Assembly: GCF_049747295.1 (NCBI RefSeq)
Contig: NZ_JBMHJM010000002.1
Location: forward strand, 186,001 to 250,000
Length of the DNA stretch: 64,000 bases
Origin: Afipia sp049747295
GTDB taxonomy: Bacteria; Pseudomonadota; Alphaproteobacteria; Rhizobiales; Xanthobacteraceae
Direction: 5' to 3'
Below are positions 43,533-51,460 of this stretch, piece by piece; positions within the stretch are counted from its first letter, which is position 1, and each line of letters opens with the position of its first letter. Under the pieces are notes generated by a model. The model saw only the letters and a list, made by a program, of their open reading frames with translations. It did no database searches and had not been told where the DNA came from. A program made the position numbers and the translations under genes.

Positions 43533-45035
43533 ATGAACGGCCAATCCAGCAATTCCGATACGCCCGACAACTACGACCGCGATCTGGACCTGCATGGAGA
43601 CGGCGACACGCTACGCGAAGAATGCGGCGTGTTCGGGATCTACGGCCACCCCGAAGCGGCAGCGATTACAGCGCTCGGTCTTCATGCCCTCCAACATCGC
43701 GGCCAGGAAGCTGCCGGCATCGTCTCTTTCGACGGTCAGCGCTTTCACTCCGAGCGCCGGCTTGGCCTCGTCGGTGATGCCTTCTCCCGCGCCGAAGTCA
43801 TCAATCGTCTGCCCGGCTCCAGTGCCGTCGGGCACGTCCGCTATTCCACCACAGGCGGAACCATTCTCCGCAATGTGCAACCCTTATTCGCTGAACTGAA
43901 CGCCGGCGGCTTCGCCGTCGCGCACAACGGCAATCTCACCAATGGCCTGACGCTGCGCCGTGAACTGGTGCGCTATGGCGGCATCATGCAGTCGACCACC
44001 GATACCGAGGTGATCCTGCATCTCGTTGCGCAATCCAAGCGCAGCCGGTTCATCGAGCGCTATATCGAAGCGCTGCGCACGATCGAGGGTGCCTATGCGC
44101 TGGTATCGCTCACCAACAAGAAGCTGATCGGCGCGCGTGACCCGCGCGGTATTCGTCCGCTCGTACTCGGTGAGCTTGATGGCTGCCCGATCCTGACCTC
44201 CGAGACCTGTGCGCTCGACATCATCGGGGCGAAATACGTCCGTGATGTCGAACCCGGCGAGATCATCGTGTTCGACGAGAAGGGCCAGGAAATTCACAAG
44301 CCGTTCCCACCGGTGCCTCCGCGCCCCTGTATCTTCGAATACATTTACTTCGCCCGTCCGGATTCCATCGTCGGCGGGCGTTCGGTCTATGAAGTCCGTA
44401 AAGCGTTCGGCGCACAGCTTGCCCAGGAGAGCCACGCGGATATCGACGTCGTGGTACCGGTACCGGACTCCGGCGTGCCGGCTGCCGTCGGCTACAGTCA
44501 GGCTTCGGGCGTCCCGTTCGAACTCGGCATCATCCGCAACCACTATGTCGGCCGCACCTTCATTCAGCCCAGCCAGAGCGTTCGCGAACTCGGCGTTCGG
44601 ATGAAACACGCCCCGAACCGTGCAGCGATCGAAGGCAAGCGCATCATCCTGATCGACGATTCACTGGTCCGCGGCACCACCTCGAAGAAGATCGTCCGCA
44701 TGATGCGCGATGCGGGTGCACGCGAGGTGCACTTCCGTCTCGCCTCGCCCCAGATCATCCATCCCGATTATTACGGCATCGATCTTCCGGATCGTGGCGG
44801 CCTTCTGGCCGCGAGCCATAGCATCGAGGAAATGCGCGATATCATCGGCGCGGACTCGCTGGCGTTCCTGTCGATCGACGGCATGTACCGCGCCATGGGT
44901 GAACCGGGCCGCGATCCTGCCAATCCGAAGTTCTCGGATCACTGCTTCACCGGCGATTATCCGACGCCCCTCACCGATCAGAGCCAGGTCGAGCAAAACC
45001 AGCACCAGCTGTCGCTCCTCGCGGAAGCCAGCTGA
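43533..45035 (+). CDS. purF: Amidophosphoribosyltransferase
   Basis: PurF commits PRPP to purine synthesis using glutamine. The 500-residue protein has a short acidic propeptide and then ECGVFGIYG, whose Cys (near residue 31) is the N-terminal nucleophile of the glutaminase domain after processing. GNLTNGLTLRREL and the PRTase motif IILIDDSLVRGTT (near 370) follow. No C-terminal Fe-S cysteine pattern is obvious. The ATG at 43533 is used; a TTG at 43488 overlapping the cvpA stop is the alternative. Confidence 0.96.
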   Translation: MNGQSSNSDTPDNYDRDLDLHGDGDTLREECGVFGIYGHPEAAAITALGLHALQHRGQEAAGIVSFDGQRFHSERRLGLVGDAFSRAEVINRLPGSSAVGHVRYSTTGGTILRNVQPLFAELNAGGFAVAHNGNLTNGLTLRRELVRYGGIMQSTTDTEVILHLVAQSKRSRFIERYIEALRTIEGAYALVSLTNKKLIGARDPRGIRPLVLGELDGCPILTSETCALDIIGAKYVRDVEPGEIIVFDEKGQEIHKPFPPVPPRPCIFEYIYFARPDSIVGGRSVYEVRKAFGAQLAQESHADIDVVVPVPDSGVPAAVGYSQASGVPFELGIIRNHYVGRTFIQPSQSVRELGVRMKHAPNRAAIEGKRIILIDDSLVRGTTSKKIVRMMRDAGAREVHFRLASPQIIHPDYYGIDLPDRGGLLAASHSIEEMRDIIGADSLAFLSIDGMYRAMGEPGRDPANPKFSDHCFTGDYPTPLTDQSQVEQNQHQLSLLAEAS

Positions 45036-45068
45036 GAACTCGCATTTCGTAAGCTCGCTGCAGTGAGC

Positions 45069-45602
45069 TTAAAAGAGGTCGCGCACCATGTATTGCGCGC
45101 CACCTTCATAGCTATCGAGCGTTCGCGCTAACGTTCGATCCTGCGTCGCGGTGAATCCCTGCCGTTGCCAAAAGCCCGCTGACCCGTTGACCGCGATCAG
45201 CGACATATGGCGGATCCCTTCCGCCAGCGCATACTCCGCGAGCCACGCGACAATCTGGGCAGCTGCGCCGGTGTTTCGAACCGCGGGCGAAAGCGCGAGA
45301 TCGTGGATGTAAAACGTGGACGGGCTGGCCGGCAAAGCTCCCAATAGCGAATTGAGCGGCGGCGCCTCAAAACGCCGCCATGGATGGCTGACGACGTAAG
45401 CCTCCGCTTGACCGCCACGGTCGAAGACTCCGCAGCCGGCCGGATACAGCGCGAGCCGTTCGACGAACACCGCATCGTCCTCCGGAAACGCGGGATGAAT
45501 GGAGGCCGCGAGGGCACTGGCAGCCGGGAGGTCCACTTCAGCCATAGGCCGCCACCGCCCCTCGGCGGAATGCAGGTTCAGGTCCATGACCTCATCTACC
45601 AT
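45069..45602 (-). CDS. GNAT-family N-acetyltransferase
   Basis: A 177-residue acetyltransferase-like protein. The GNAT core is seen as FYIHDLALSPAVRNTGAAAQIVAWLAEYAL (shown as one block of strand 4, P-loop and helix 3, about residues 98-127), followed by ISLIAV-type strand and GFWQRQGFTAT near 152. The acyl-CoA loop RNTGAA is a weaker match than the usual R/Q-x-x-G-x-G/A. ATG 45602 has GGAG 9 nt upstream; 45617 and 45545 are alternatives. It converges on purF (33-bp gap). Substrate unknown. Confidence 0.82.
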   Translation of the reverse strand: MVDEVMDLNLHSAEGRWRPMAEVDLPAASALAASIHPAFPEDDAVFVERLALYPAGCGVFDRGGQAEAYVVSHPWRRFEAPPLNSLLGALPASPSTFYIHDLALSPAVRNTGAAAQIVAWLAEYALAEGIRHMSLIAVNGSAGFWQRQGFTATQDRTLARTLDSYEGGAQYMVRDLF

Positions 45603-45707
45603 GAATGGCGGCTCCATTCTGCCATTCCGGTCTTGTGCCGCACGACCACCGCTTTAAAAGACGGTCCACGAGCGGCCGAGGTCGGCCGCGTGATGAGGAT
45701 TTCTTTG

Positions 45708-46448
45708 ATGGCTGCCGATCTTTCCTCCCGCATCGCTCTTGTGACCGGCGCATCGCGCGGCATCGGCTACGCTACGGCTCGCGCCCTCGCGCGCGCAGGC
45801 GCCCACATCATTGCGGTCGCCCGGACCCAGGGAGGGCTTGAGGAGCTCGACGATGACATCCGAAAGGATGGTGGAACAGCAACCCTCGTCCCGCTCGATA
45901 TGACGGACCTCGACGGCATCGCCCGGCTTGGAGCGGCACTGAACGAACGTCACGGCAAGCTCGACATCCTCGTCGGCAATGCCGGCCTCGCGGGAACATC
46001 CTCGCCCCTCGGCCACACCGATCCCAAGTTCTGGGACAATGTGATGGCTGTGAACGTCACAGCAAACTTTCAATTGATCCGCTGTATGGAGCCGCTTCTG
46101 CGGCAGTCGGATGCGGGGCGTGCGGTGTTTCTCACCTCGGGAATTGCCCACCAGGCCAACGCTTATATGGGCCCCTACGCAGCGTCCAAAGCCGCGCTGG
46201 ATGCGCTCGTTCGCGTCTGGGCTCACGAGACGGCGACAACACCCATCCGTGTCAATCTGTTCAGCCCGGGGCCGATCCGCACCCGCATGCGCGCGACAGT
46301 CATGCCGGGCGAAGATCCGATGACGCTCGATACGCCTGAGCAGGTCGCGGAGTTTATCGTTCCGATGTGCGCCCCATCATGGATGGAATCCGGCAAACTC
46401 TACGATTACCGGACCAAGACAATCATGACGTTCCGGCTGCCAGCTTAA
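45708..46448 (+). CDS. Short-chain dehydrogenase/reductase
   Basis: A 246-residue SDR with the cofactor motif VTGASRGIGYATARALA (near residue 12), the NAGLAG motif (near 88), and the Ser-Tyr-Lys triad in LTSGIAHQ and YAASKAALDAL (Tyr near 158). The Arg/Ala after the first strand favours NADP. ATG 45708 is chosen for AGGA 8 nt upstream; 45693 is in frame too. It converges on der (18-bp gap). The substrate is unknown; the neighbourhood gives no clue. Confidence 0.9.
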   Translation: MAADLSSRIALVTGASRGIGYATARALARAGAHIIAVARTQGGLEELDDDIRKDGGTATLVPLDMTDLDGIARLGAALNERHGKLDILVGNAGLAGTSSPLGHTDPKFWDNVMAVNVTANFQLIRCMEPLLRQSDAGRAVFLTSGIAHQANAYMGPYAASKAALDALVRVWAHETATTPIRVNLFSPGPIRTRMRATVMPGEDPMTLDTPEQVAEFIVPMCAPSWMESGKLYDYRTKTIMTFRLPA

Positions 46449-46466
46449 GATCGATCATCCGGATTT

Positions 46467-47870
46467 CTAGGACTTCCGTTTGGCTTTATGCGCAAACGGA
46501 TTTGCCTTCTCGCGCAGCGTAATCCGGATCGGCGTGCCGGGCAGTTCAAAGGTGCTGCGCAGGCTGTTGCTCAGATAGCGCAGATAGGATTCCGGCACCG
46601 CGTCGGCGCGAGAGCAGAACACCACGAAACTCGGCGGACGCGCCTTGGTCTGTGTGATGTAGTTGAGCTTCAAACGACGGCCCGACACCGCAGGCGGCGG
46701 ATTGTTATGGACCGCCTGCTCGAACCAGCGATTGAGCTGACTGGTGGATGCACGCCTGTTCCATACAGAATAAGCATCTTCAATCGCCTTCATCAGTCGA
46801 TCGATGCCCTCACCCATCAGACCTGAGACGGCGACGACCGGTGCGCCTTTGACTTGCGGCAGCCAGTGATCCACATCCTCGCGTAACTTTGCGATCTGAC
46901 TTGGCGCCCGATCCATCAGATCCCATTTGTTGACCGCGAGTACGATCGCACGGCCTTCACGTTCGATAAGATCCGCAAGGCGCAAATCCTGCTCTTCGAA
47001 ACGGTTTTGCGCGTCCATCATCAGCACGACCACTTCGGCGAAACGAACCGCGCGTAATGCGTCCGACACCGAGAGTTTCTCGAGCTTGTCCTCGATACGC
47101 GAGCGCCGCCGCAGACCGGCCGTGTCGAACACACGAAAATCACGCCCCTTCCAGGAGACGTCGACCGCGATGGAGTCGCGGGTTGTGCCGGCCTCGGGGC
47201 TGGTCAGCAGGCGCTCTTCGCCAAGCAGATGGTTGATCAGTGTGGACTTGCCGGCATTGGGACGGCCAAGCACGGCGACGCGAATGGGGCGTGTCGAGAG
47301 ACTTTCATCGGCCCCGTCAACGTTCGCAAACGAATCCGGATCCCCATCCTCATCTTCGTCATCATGGACGGGCTCGGGCATCAATTCGCGCAAGGCATCG
47401 TAGAGGTCGCTAAGGCCTTCGCCGTGCTCGGCAGAGACCGGGATCGGATCACCGAGCCCAAGCGCGTAGGCCTCCATCGCACCGGCATCGCCATGCTTGC
47501 CCTCGCTCTTGTTGGCGAGCAGCAGAACCGGCTTGTTGGCACGGCGTGCAAAATCGGCAAACGCACGGTCGTTCGGAGTCAATCCAGCGCGGGCGTCGAT
47601 CACGAACATCAAAGCATCTGCCGAGGCGATGGCAGCCTCAGTTTGCTCCTGCATGCGCGCGGTGAGTGAGCCCTTGGCGCCTTCGTCGAGACCCGCAGTA
47701 TCGATAATGGTGAACTCGAGATCGCCGAGACGGGCGTCACCTGCACGTCGGTCACGCGTGACACCGGGCTGGTCATCGACCAATGCGAGCTTCTGTCCAA
47801 CAAGCCGGTTGAACAGGGTCGACTTGCCGACGTTTGGCCGGCCTATGATGGCAATTGTAAACGACGACAT
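46467..47870 (-). CDS. der: Ribosome biogenesis GTPase Der
   Basis: Der has tandem GTPase domains and acts in 50S assembly. The 467-residue protein has P-loops GRPNVGKSTLFNRL (near residue 10) and GRPNAGKSTLINHLL (near 204), DTAGLDEG and DTAGLRRRS G3 motifs, NKSE and NKWD G4 motifs, and the KH-like C-terminal domain ending KANPFAHKAKRKS. An acidic stretch (DDEDEDGDPDS, about 167-180) links the domains. It follows a Pro-rich lipoprotein gene and a YfgM-like gene on the same strand. Confidence 0.97.
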   Translation of the reverse strand: MSSFTIAIIGRPNVGKSTLFNRLVGQKLALVDDQPGVTRDRRAGDARLGDLEFTIIDTAGLDEGAKGSLTARMQEQTEAAIASADALMFVIDARAGLTPNDRAFADFARRANKPVLLLANKSEGKHGDAGAMEAYALGLGDPIPVSAEHGEGLSDLYDALRELMPEPVHDDEDEDGDPDSFANVDGADESLSTRPIRVAVLGRPNAGKSTLINHLLGEERLLTSPEAGTTRDSIAVDVSWKGRDFRVFDTAGLRRRSRIEDKLEKLSVSDALRAVRFAEVVVLMMDAQNRFEEQDLRLADLIEREGRAIVLAVNKWDLMDRAPSQIAKLREDVDHWLPQVKGAPVVAVSGLMGEGIDRLMKAIEDAYSVWNRRASTSQLNRWFEQAVHNNPPPAVSGRRLKLNYITQTKARPPSFVVFCSRADAVPESYLRYLSNSLRSTFELPGTPIRITLREKANPFAHKAKRKS

Positions 47871-47965
47871 GTTCGATCCGTTCGCCCTTTACGGACCACG
47901 TGTCAATAAAAAGGATCAGCTGAAGCGCCGCGGTTCATGAAGAACCGCGGCCAAACCTAAGAAAA

Positions 47966-48532
47966 TCAGCGCGCGAATCCGCCGCTCGGCAAAGGCGCCG
48001 GGAATGGCGTTGATGATTGCTGTGGCGGCGGCGCAGGAGGCGGCGGAGCCGCTTGCTGGGCCTGCGGGGCCGGCGCATCCGGAGGTGGAGCGGTAATCCG
48101 CTTGCGCTTCACCTTGGGCGGAGGCGGCGCTGGCGGGACCGCAGCTGCGCCCCCCTCGTCCGACTCAGACGGCGCCGCATTTTGTGCTGGCTCGGCCGCT
48201 GGAGCAGACCGCGCGGCGGTGTGAGAGCTGGACCTGCGCTTGGCTTTCGGCTCGGGTGCCGGCGGTGGCGGCGGAGCCGTCTCGGCTACAGGCGCCTGAT
48301 CCTGCTGCTGTTGCGCCCCCTTGTAGAGGTCCTTCGGGACGCCCTGCTCGACGCCCGGAACGCCATCCGGAAATACCGGCTTACGCTCGCCTGGAATCTT
48401 CTTTTTGGTGTCGAACCAATCCATCAGATCGGTCGGATCGAAACTACTACTGCTACATCCCGCCAATGCCATACCAATGGCTGCCAAGACGGTGATAGCA
48501 ATCAGGCGCTGCGAAAGACGCATCGATTTCAT
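47966..48532 (-). CDS. Proline-rich lipoprotein between YfgM-like gene and der
   Basis: A 188-residue predicted lipoprotein: signal MKSMRLSQRLIAITVLAAIG and lipobox MALAGC (Cys near residue 26). A short conserved-looking block FDPTDLMDWFDTKKKIPGERKPVFPDGVPG (about 31-60, shown only in part as FDPTDLMDWFDTKKK) is followed by 125 residues of Pro/Ala/Gln/Lys-rich low complexity. In E. coli the slot between yfgM and der is held by bamB, a beta-propeller of about 390 residues; this protein has no propeller. It may be a BAM-associated lipoprotein by position only. It lies 11 bp after the YfgM-like gene. Confidence 0.75.
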   Translation of the reverse strand: MKSMRLSQRLIAITVLAAIGMALAGCSSSSFDPTDLMDWFDTKKKIPGERKPVFPDGVPGVEQGVPKDLYKGAQQQQDQAPVAETAPPPPPAPEPKAKRRSSSHTAARSAPAAEPAQNAAPSESDEGGAAAVPPAPPPPKVKRKRITAPPPDAPAPQAQQAAPPPPAPPPQQSSTPFPAPLPSGGFAR

Positions 48533-48543
48533 CCGATCAAGCT

Positions 48544-49197
48544 TCAGCTTTTGGCCGCAGGTGGCAGCAGCGCCTGCAGGGCCTCCGCGCGGCTACGCAT
48601 CCCCGCTGGCGTTTGCCCATCATTGGCTATCATGTCGAGCCACTGACGCGCCGCGACGGCATCGTTATTCCGCCATGCTGACAAAGCGAGAAGCTCACGG
48701 GCCGAATGCCGGTAGGTGCGGTCCGGGCCCGTCGCAGGCTCAAGCCGCTGCCGCATGGCATCATAAGGTGCCGTTTCCATCAGCAGGCTCCCCGCACGAA
48801 GACGAGCCAGATCCTGTTCCGAAGTCGACATCGCTGGGTTTGCAGTGATTGAATCATAAAGCTTCGCGGCCTCCTGCGGATCGCGGACCGCGACCTCCGC
48901 AGCGGCGCGCAGCCGCGCCAGCCCGGCGTATCCCCGTGACGAGCCTGCGGCGATCTTCGCGAACGCGGCCTCTGCCTCGGCGTGTTTGCCCTGCTCGGAC
49001 AAGGTGATGGCAGCTTCGAAAGCCGAACCGGCCTCGGCAGCCTGCTTGGCCTGCCAATACTGGTAACCGCGCCAGCCTCCGACGGCTGCGATAATCAGAA
49101 TCGCACCGGCCACGATGAAGACCGAATACTGCTCCCAAAGCTTCTTGAGCTTCTCGCGGCGCAAGTCTTCGTCAATTTCACTAAATAATTCAGACAC
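48544..49197 (-). CDS. YfgM-like membrane-anchored tetratricopeptide protein
   Basis: A 217-residue protein with a short cytoplasmic N-terminus (FSEIDEDLRREKLKKLWEQY), one membrane helix (FIVAGAILIIAAVGGWRGY, about residues 28-47) and a periplasmic helical-repeat domain with QGKHAEAEAAFAKIA and YAGLARLRAAAEVA. This matches the Ancillary SecYEG translocon subunit family (YfgM), which links the translocon to periplasmic chaperones in E. coli. It starts the YfgM-lipoprotein-der unit. Good confidence in family, less in function here. Confidence 0.85.
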   Translation of the reverse strand: MSELFSEIDEDLRREKLKKLWEQYSVFIVAGAILIIAAVGGWRGYQYWQAKQAAEAGSAFEAAITLSEQGKHAEAEAAFAKIAAGSSRGYAGLARLRAAAEVAVRDPQEAAKLYDSITANPAMSTSEQDLARLRAGSLLMETAPYDAMRQRLEPATGPDRTYRHSARELLALSAWRNNDAVAARQWLDMIANDGQTPAGMRSRAEALQALLPPAAKS

Positions 49198-49683
49198 TTA
49201 TGTCGTCCCGCCGATGTTTATTGAGAACGCCACACAGCCGCGCGGCTCGCGCGCGCTCCCCAATGTGGCGGCGGCGATACAGTACCGGTATGGCGGCCAC
49301 AAGGCAAAGCAAGACGGACCAGAGCCTTAACGATACCGGCCGGCGGGCGGCCAAGGTCCATTGCCCCTCCCGGCCGAGGGCCGGGCAATCAGTCAAAGGT
49401 CTGTCCCCGACAGTGGCACTAACCTTCTTCAACTTTAGTGTGCCGATGCGGAGTCTTTGCGCTGGATGAGACGACTGATTTTGGCACGGGTGCTATGCAT
49501 TTGGAGCCGGCGGGCGCGGCAATAATCTCGCCGCTGTAAACCCTCTTGGTACGCGGGGATGTTTCGACATATTGCGCCGGGCATCCTCGCACATCACCGA
49601 CATCGATGAATGGTTGATGCGTGCCGCGCGCCGATGATAAGAGCCGCGACCTCTCAATTCGAAGATTCGTAAAGATTCGTGAA
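49198..49683. other. Gene-poor stretch upstream of the YfgM-like gene
   Basis: No supported gene. Several short open frames occur on both strands (for example 49419-49850 minus) but have no ribosome site and no recognisable product. It must contain the promoter of the YfgM-lipoprotein-der unit. Confidence 0.5.
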
Positions 49684-49791
49684 ATGTACGTCGTTCTATT
49701 TCTCTCTGCGAGCTTGTTCGCTCTCGCGGCCCTCATCTGGGTCAGGACAGTTCGCAACCGCCCTGCCGCATGGAGCAGGAAATTTGGTTGA
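49684..49791 (+). CDS. Possible 35-residue single-helix membrane peptide
   Basis: ATG at 49684 opens a 35-codon frame. The product is MYVVLFLSASLFALAALIWV (one hydrophobic helix) followed by a basic, polar tail with three Arg and a C-terminal SRKFG. This positive-inside layout is typical of small membrane peptides. No strong ribosome site is present (AAGATTCGTGA upstream), so it may be spurious. It lies upstream of the candidate small RNA on the same strand. Confidence 0.38.
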   Translation: MYVVLFLSASLFALAALIWVRTVRNRPAAWSRKFG

Positions 49792-49874
49792 TGCCGACGC
49801 AGACATTCCGAAAGCATTAACCCGCTAACGCCAACGACCGACTCGACCACACATCAACAACATTGTTCGATGAA

Positions 49875-50094
49875 GGTAAGCACGGGTCCCTCCGTGCTTG
49901 CTACCCCAAGCCAGGCCGGCTTCCCCCCAAGTAAGCCGGCCTACTTGTGGAGAGAGCGGATCGCGTCGTGCATGGCTGCCTGCGCCATCGATCGATTTGC
50001 CGTCAAGCAAATCTCGACGATCATGAGTCCGCAAGAAGATCGCAACACCCGATCTGCCAATACTCAAGCCCGGCAGAACGGCGGGCTTTTTCTT
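49875..50094 (+). ncRNA. Candidate small RNA with C-rich hairpin loops
   Basis: Two strong hairpins lie in a gene-free stretch. The first has stem AAGCACGG/CCGTGCTT (49878-49899) with loop GTCCCT. The second has stem AGGCCGGCTT/AAGCCGGCCT (49913-49942) with loop CCCCCCAAGT, extended below by CAAG/CTTG. A short hairpin GATTTG/CAAATC follows at about 49992-50012, and an intrinsic terminator ends the unit at 50094. C-rich loops facing Shine-Dalgarno sequences are a feature of several alphaproteobacterial trans-acting sRNAs. Promoter and 5' end are not identified. An 87-codon open frame across it has no ribosome site. Confidence 0.5.
50066..50094 (+). terminator. Intrinsic terminator of the candidate small RNA
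   Basis: Stem AAGCCCG/CGGGCTT with a 9-nt loop, followed by TTTCTTTG. No coding gene ends just upstream on this strand, which is the main reason to suspect a non-coding transcript. Confidence 0.75.
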
Positions 50095-50313
50095 TGCTCA
50101 AAACAGCAAAGCCGATGCGCTCACCACCGATGAAGCGCGACCATGCCAACAAATCTGATCTGAATCTAAGATAGAAGGATTCCGGGGCTCGCCCCCTGCT
50201 CGAACTACAAGCGCAAAGAAGACCCTCACACGATCGGCTTCGTTTGCTCTCAATGCCGAGCAGAGCGGCGAAAACGCCGACAGGTCAACCATGCGGAATA
50301 GTTCAATCGTAAA

Positions 50314-51159
50314 TCAAATCGCGCGCTGCTCAAGCAGAGTTTCATAGCATTCGCAGGACAATGCTTTCAGTGCCAGCAAGTCGATGATCCTGATCACGCC
50401 GCGGGAGTAGCTAATCACACCTGCACCTTGCAACTTCGATGCAACATCGGTCACTGACGTGCGGCGCACGCCGAGCATTTCCGACAGAAACTCCTGCGTC
50501 AGGGTGATGGTATCGCTTCCGGTTGTTTCGCGCGTCTGCAGCAACCACCGGCAAAAACGCGCCTCGACTTTGTGCAAAGCATTGCACGCAGCACTGATAC
50601 GCGCCTGAACTAACAAGAACTCGTTGTAGTCAATGCAGAGGTTCTGAAGCTCTCGGCTTCCTTGCGTAGCTTTTCTGAATTGCAGCGATGGAACGCGGAT
50701 CGCAGTGATCGGCATCTGGACAATTGCTCGGACCCTCGAGATGTACGGTCCAAACCCAACCATAGCACCAAAGACACCGTCGCGGCCGACGGTCGCGGTC
50801 TCAATCGCCTTGCCATCCTTCATCACAACAACGATTGAAATCATGCCGCTCAGAGGGAAGTAGACAGACTCAATCTCCTCACCGGCCTCAGCCAACACGA
50901 CGCCCTGCACGAAAGCTCCGAACACGAAATGTGGGCTGAGAGTTTCGAAGGCTTCGCGCGACAGGGTTGCGAGTAATTTATTTCCGCGCGGATCAATGTG
51001 AGGACCGTTCAATTCAATACCCTGCCCGTCCGGGCTGTTGGCACCGCAGCAGATGAGGAAAACCCGGCGTCCCGATTCGACGCCGCTGCGGATTATTTCC
51101 ACTACGCGAGCAACAAACGCGTTGTCCGCCCGGAACCCGACATAAGGCTCCGCTAACAC
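50314..51159 (-). CDS. Crp/Fnr-family transcriptional regulator
   Basis: The protein has a cyclic-nucleotide-binding-type beta-roll (VFGAFVQGVVLAEAGEEIESVYFPLSGMISIV, about residues 78-110, shown in part as YFPLSGMISIV), a long dimer helix and a C-terminal winged helix (LTQEFLSEMLGVRRTSVTDVASKL, about 222-245, Crp-type HTH). There is no cysteine cluster for an Fe-S centre and no clear cAMP-contact Arg-Ser pair, so the signal is unknown. The frame opens with GTG at 51159 but lacks a ribosome site; the family usually starts nearer the KLLATLSREAFETLSPH stretch, so the first 50-60 residues may not be translated. Next to a c-di-GMP enzyme gene on the same strand. Confidence 0.85.
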   Translation of the reverse strand: MLAEPYVGFRADNAFVARVVEIIRSGVESGRRVFLICCGANSPDGQGIELNGPHIDPRGNKLLATLSREAFETLSPHFVFGAFVQGVVLAEAGEEIESVYFPLSGMISIVVVMKDGKAIETATVGRDGVFGAMVGFGPYISRVRAIVQMPITAIRVPSLQFRKATQGSRELQNLCIDYNEFLLVQARISAACNALHKVEARFCRWLLQTRETTGSDTITLTQEFLSEMLGVRRTSVTDVASKLQGAGVISYSRGVIRIIDLLALKALSCECYETLLEQRAI

Positions 51160-51168
51160 AACGGAATA

Positions 51169-51420
51169 TCAGGTGATTTTCACTCGGACCGAAAAGCCCG
51201 GTGCTTTAAGAGCCAACGATCGCGCAGATGTCAGGTTCCATAAAGGCCTATGCATCGGCAGATAGAGCTCATGCAGGTCCGCCTCGAATAGCCAGAAGAG
51301 TTCGTTCCCCAAGGCGAAGAGGTCGGTATTTTCCAAATGCGATGAGAGCTTCGAAACGAGTTCCGAAAACTGGAACCAGAACTTGCTGCGCGGCAACAAC
51401 AGGACAGGCCGACGAAACAA
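51169..51420 (-). CDS. Doubtful 83-codon frame between the regulator and the GGDEF-EAL gene
   Basis: A TTG-started frame with reasonable codon composition; the product includes LSSHLENTDLFALGNELFWL and is weakly hydrophobic. No ribosome site or family is recognised. It fills the 301-bp gap between the GGDEF-EAL stop and the regulator, which otherwise shows nothing. Confidence 0.25.
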   Translation of the reverse strand: MFRRPVLLLPRSKFWFQFSELVSKLSSHLENTDLFALGNELFWLFEADLHELYLPMHRPLWNLTSARSLALKAPGFSVRVKIT

Positions 51421-51460
51421 GCGACTTGCAGTGGCCGAACTGTTTCGATCTGTCTTGGAC

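Noticed and set aside
49419..49850. 143-codon minus-strand frame in the gene-poor region
   Set aside because: No ribosome site, Arg/Ser-rich random-like composition, and it overlaps the small membrane peptide candidate.
49870..50133. 87-codon plus-strand frame across the candidate small RNA
   Set aside because: It runs through stable hairpins and the terminator and has no ribosome site; the RNA structure explains the sequence better.
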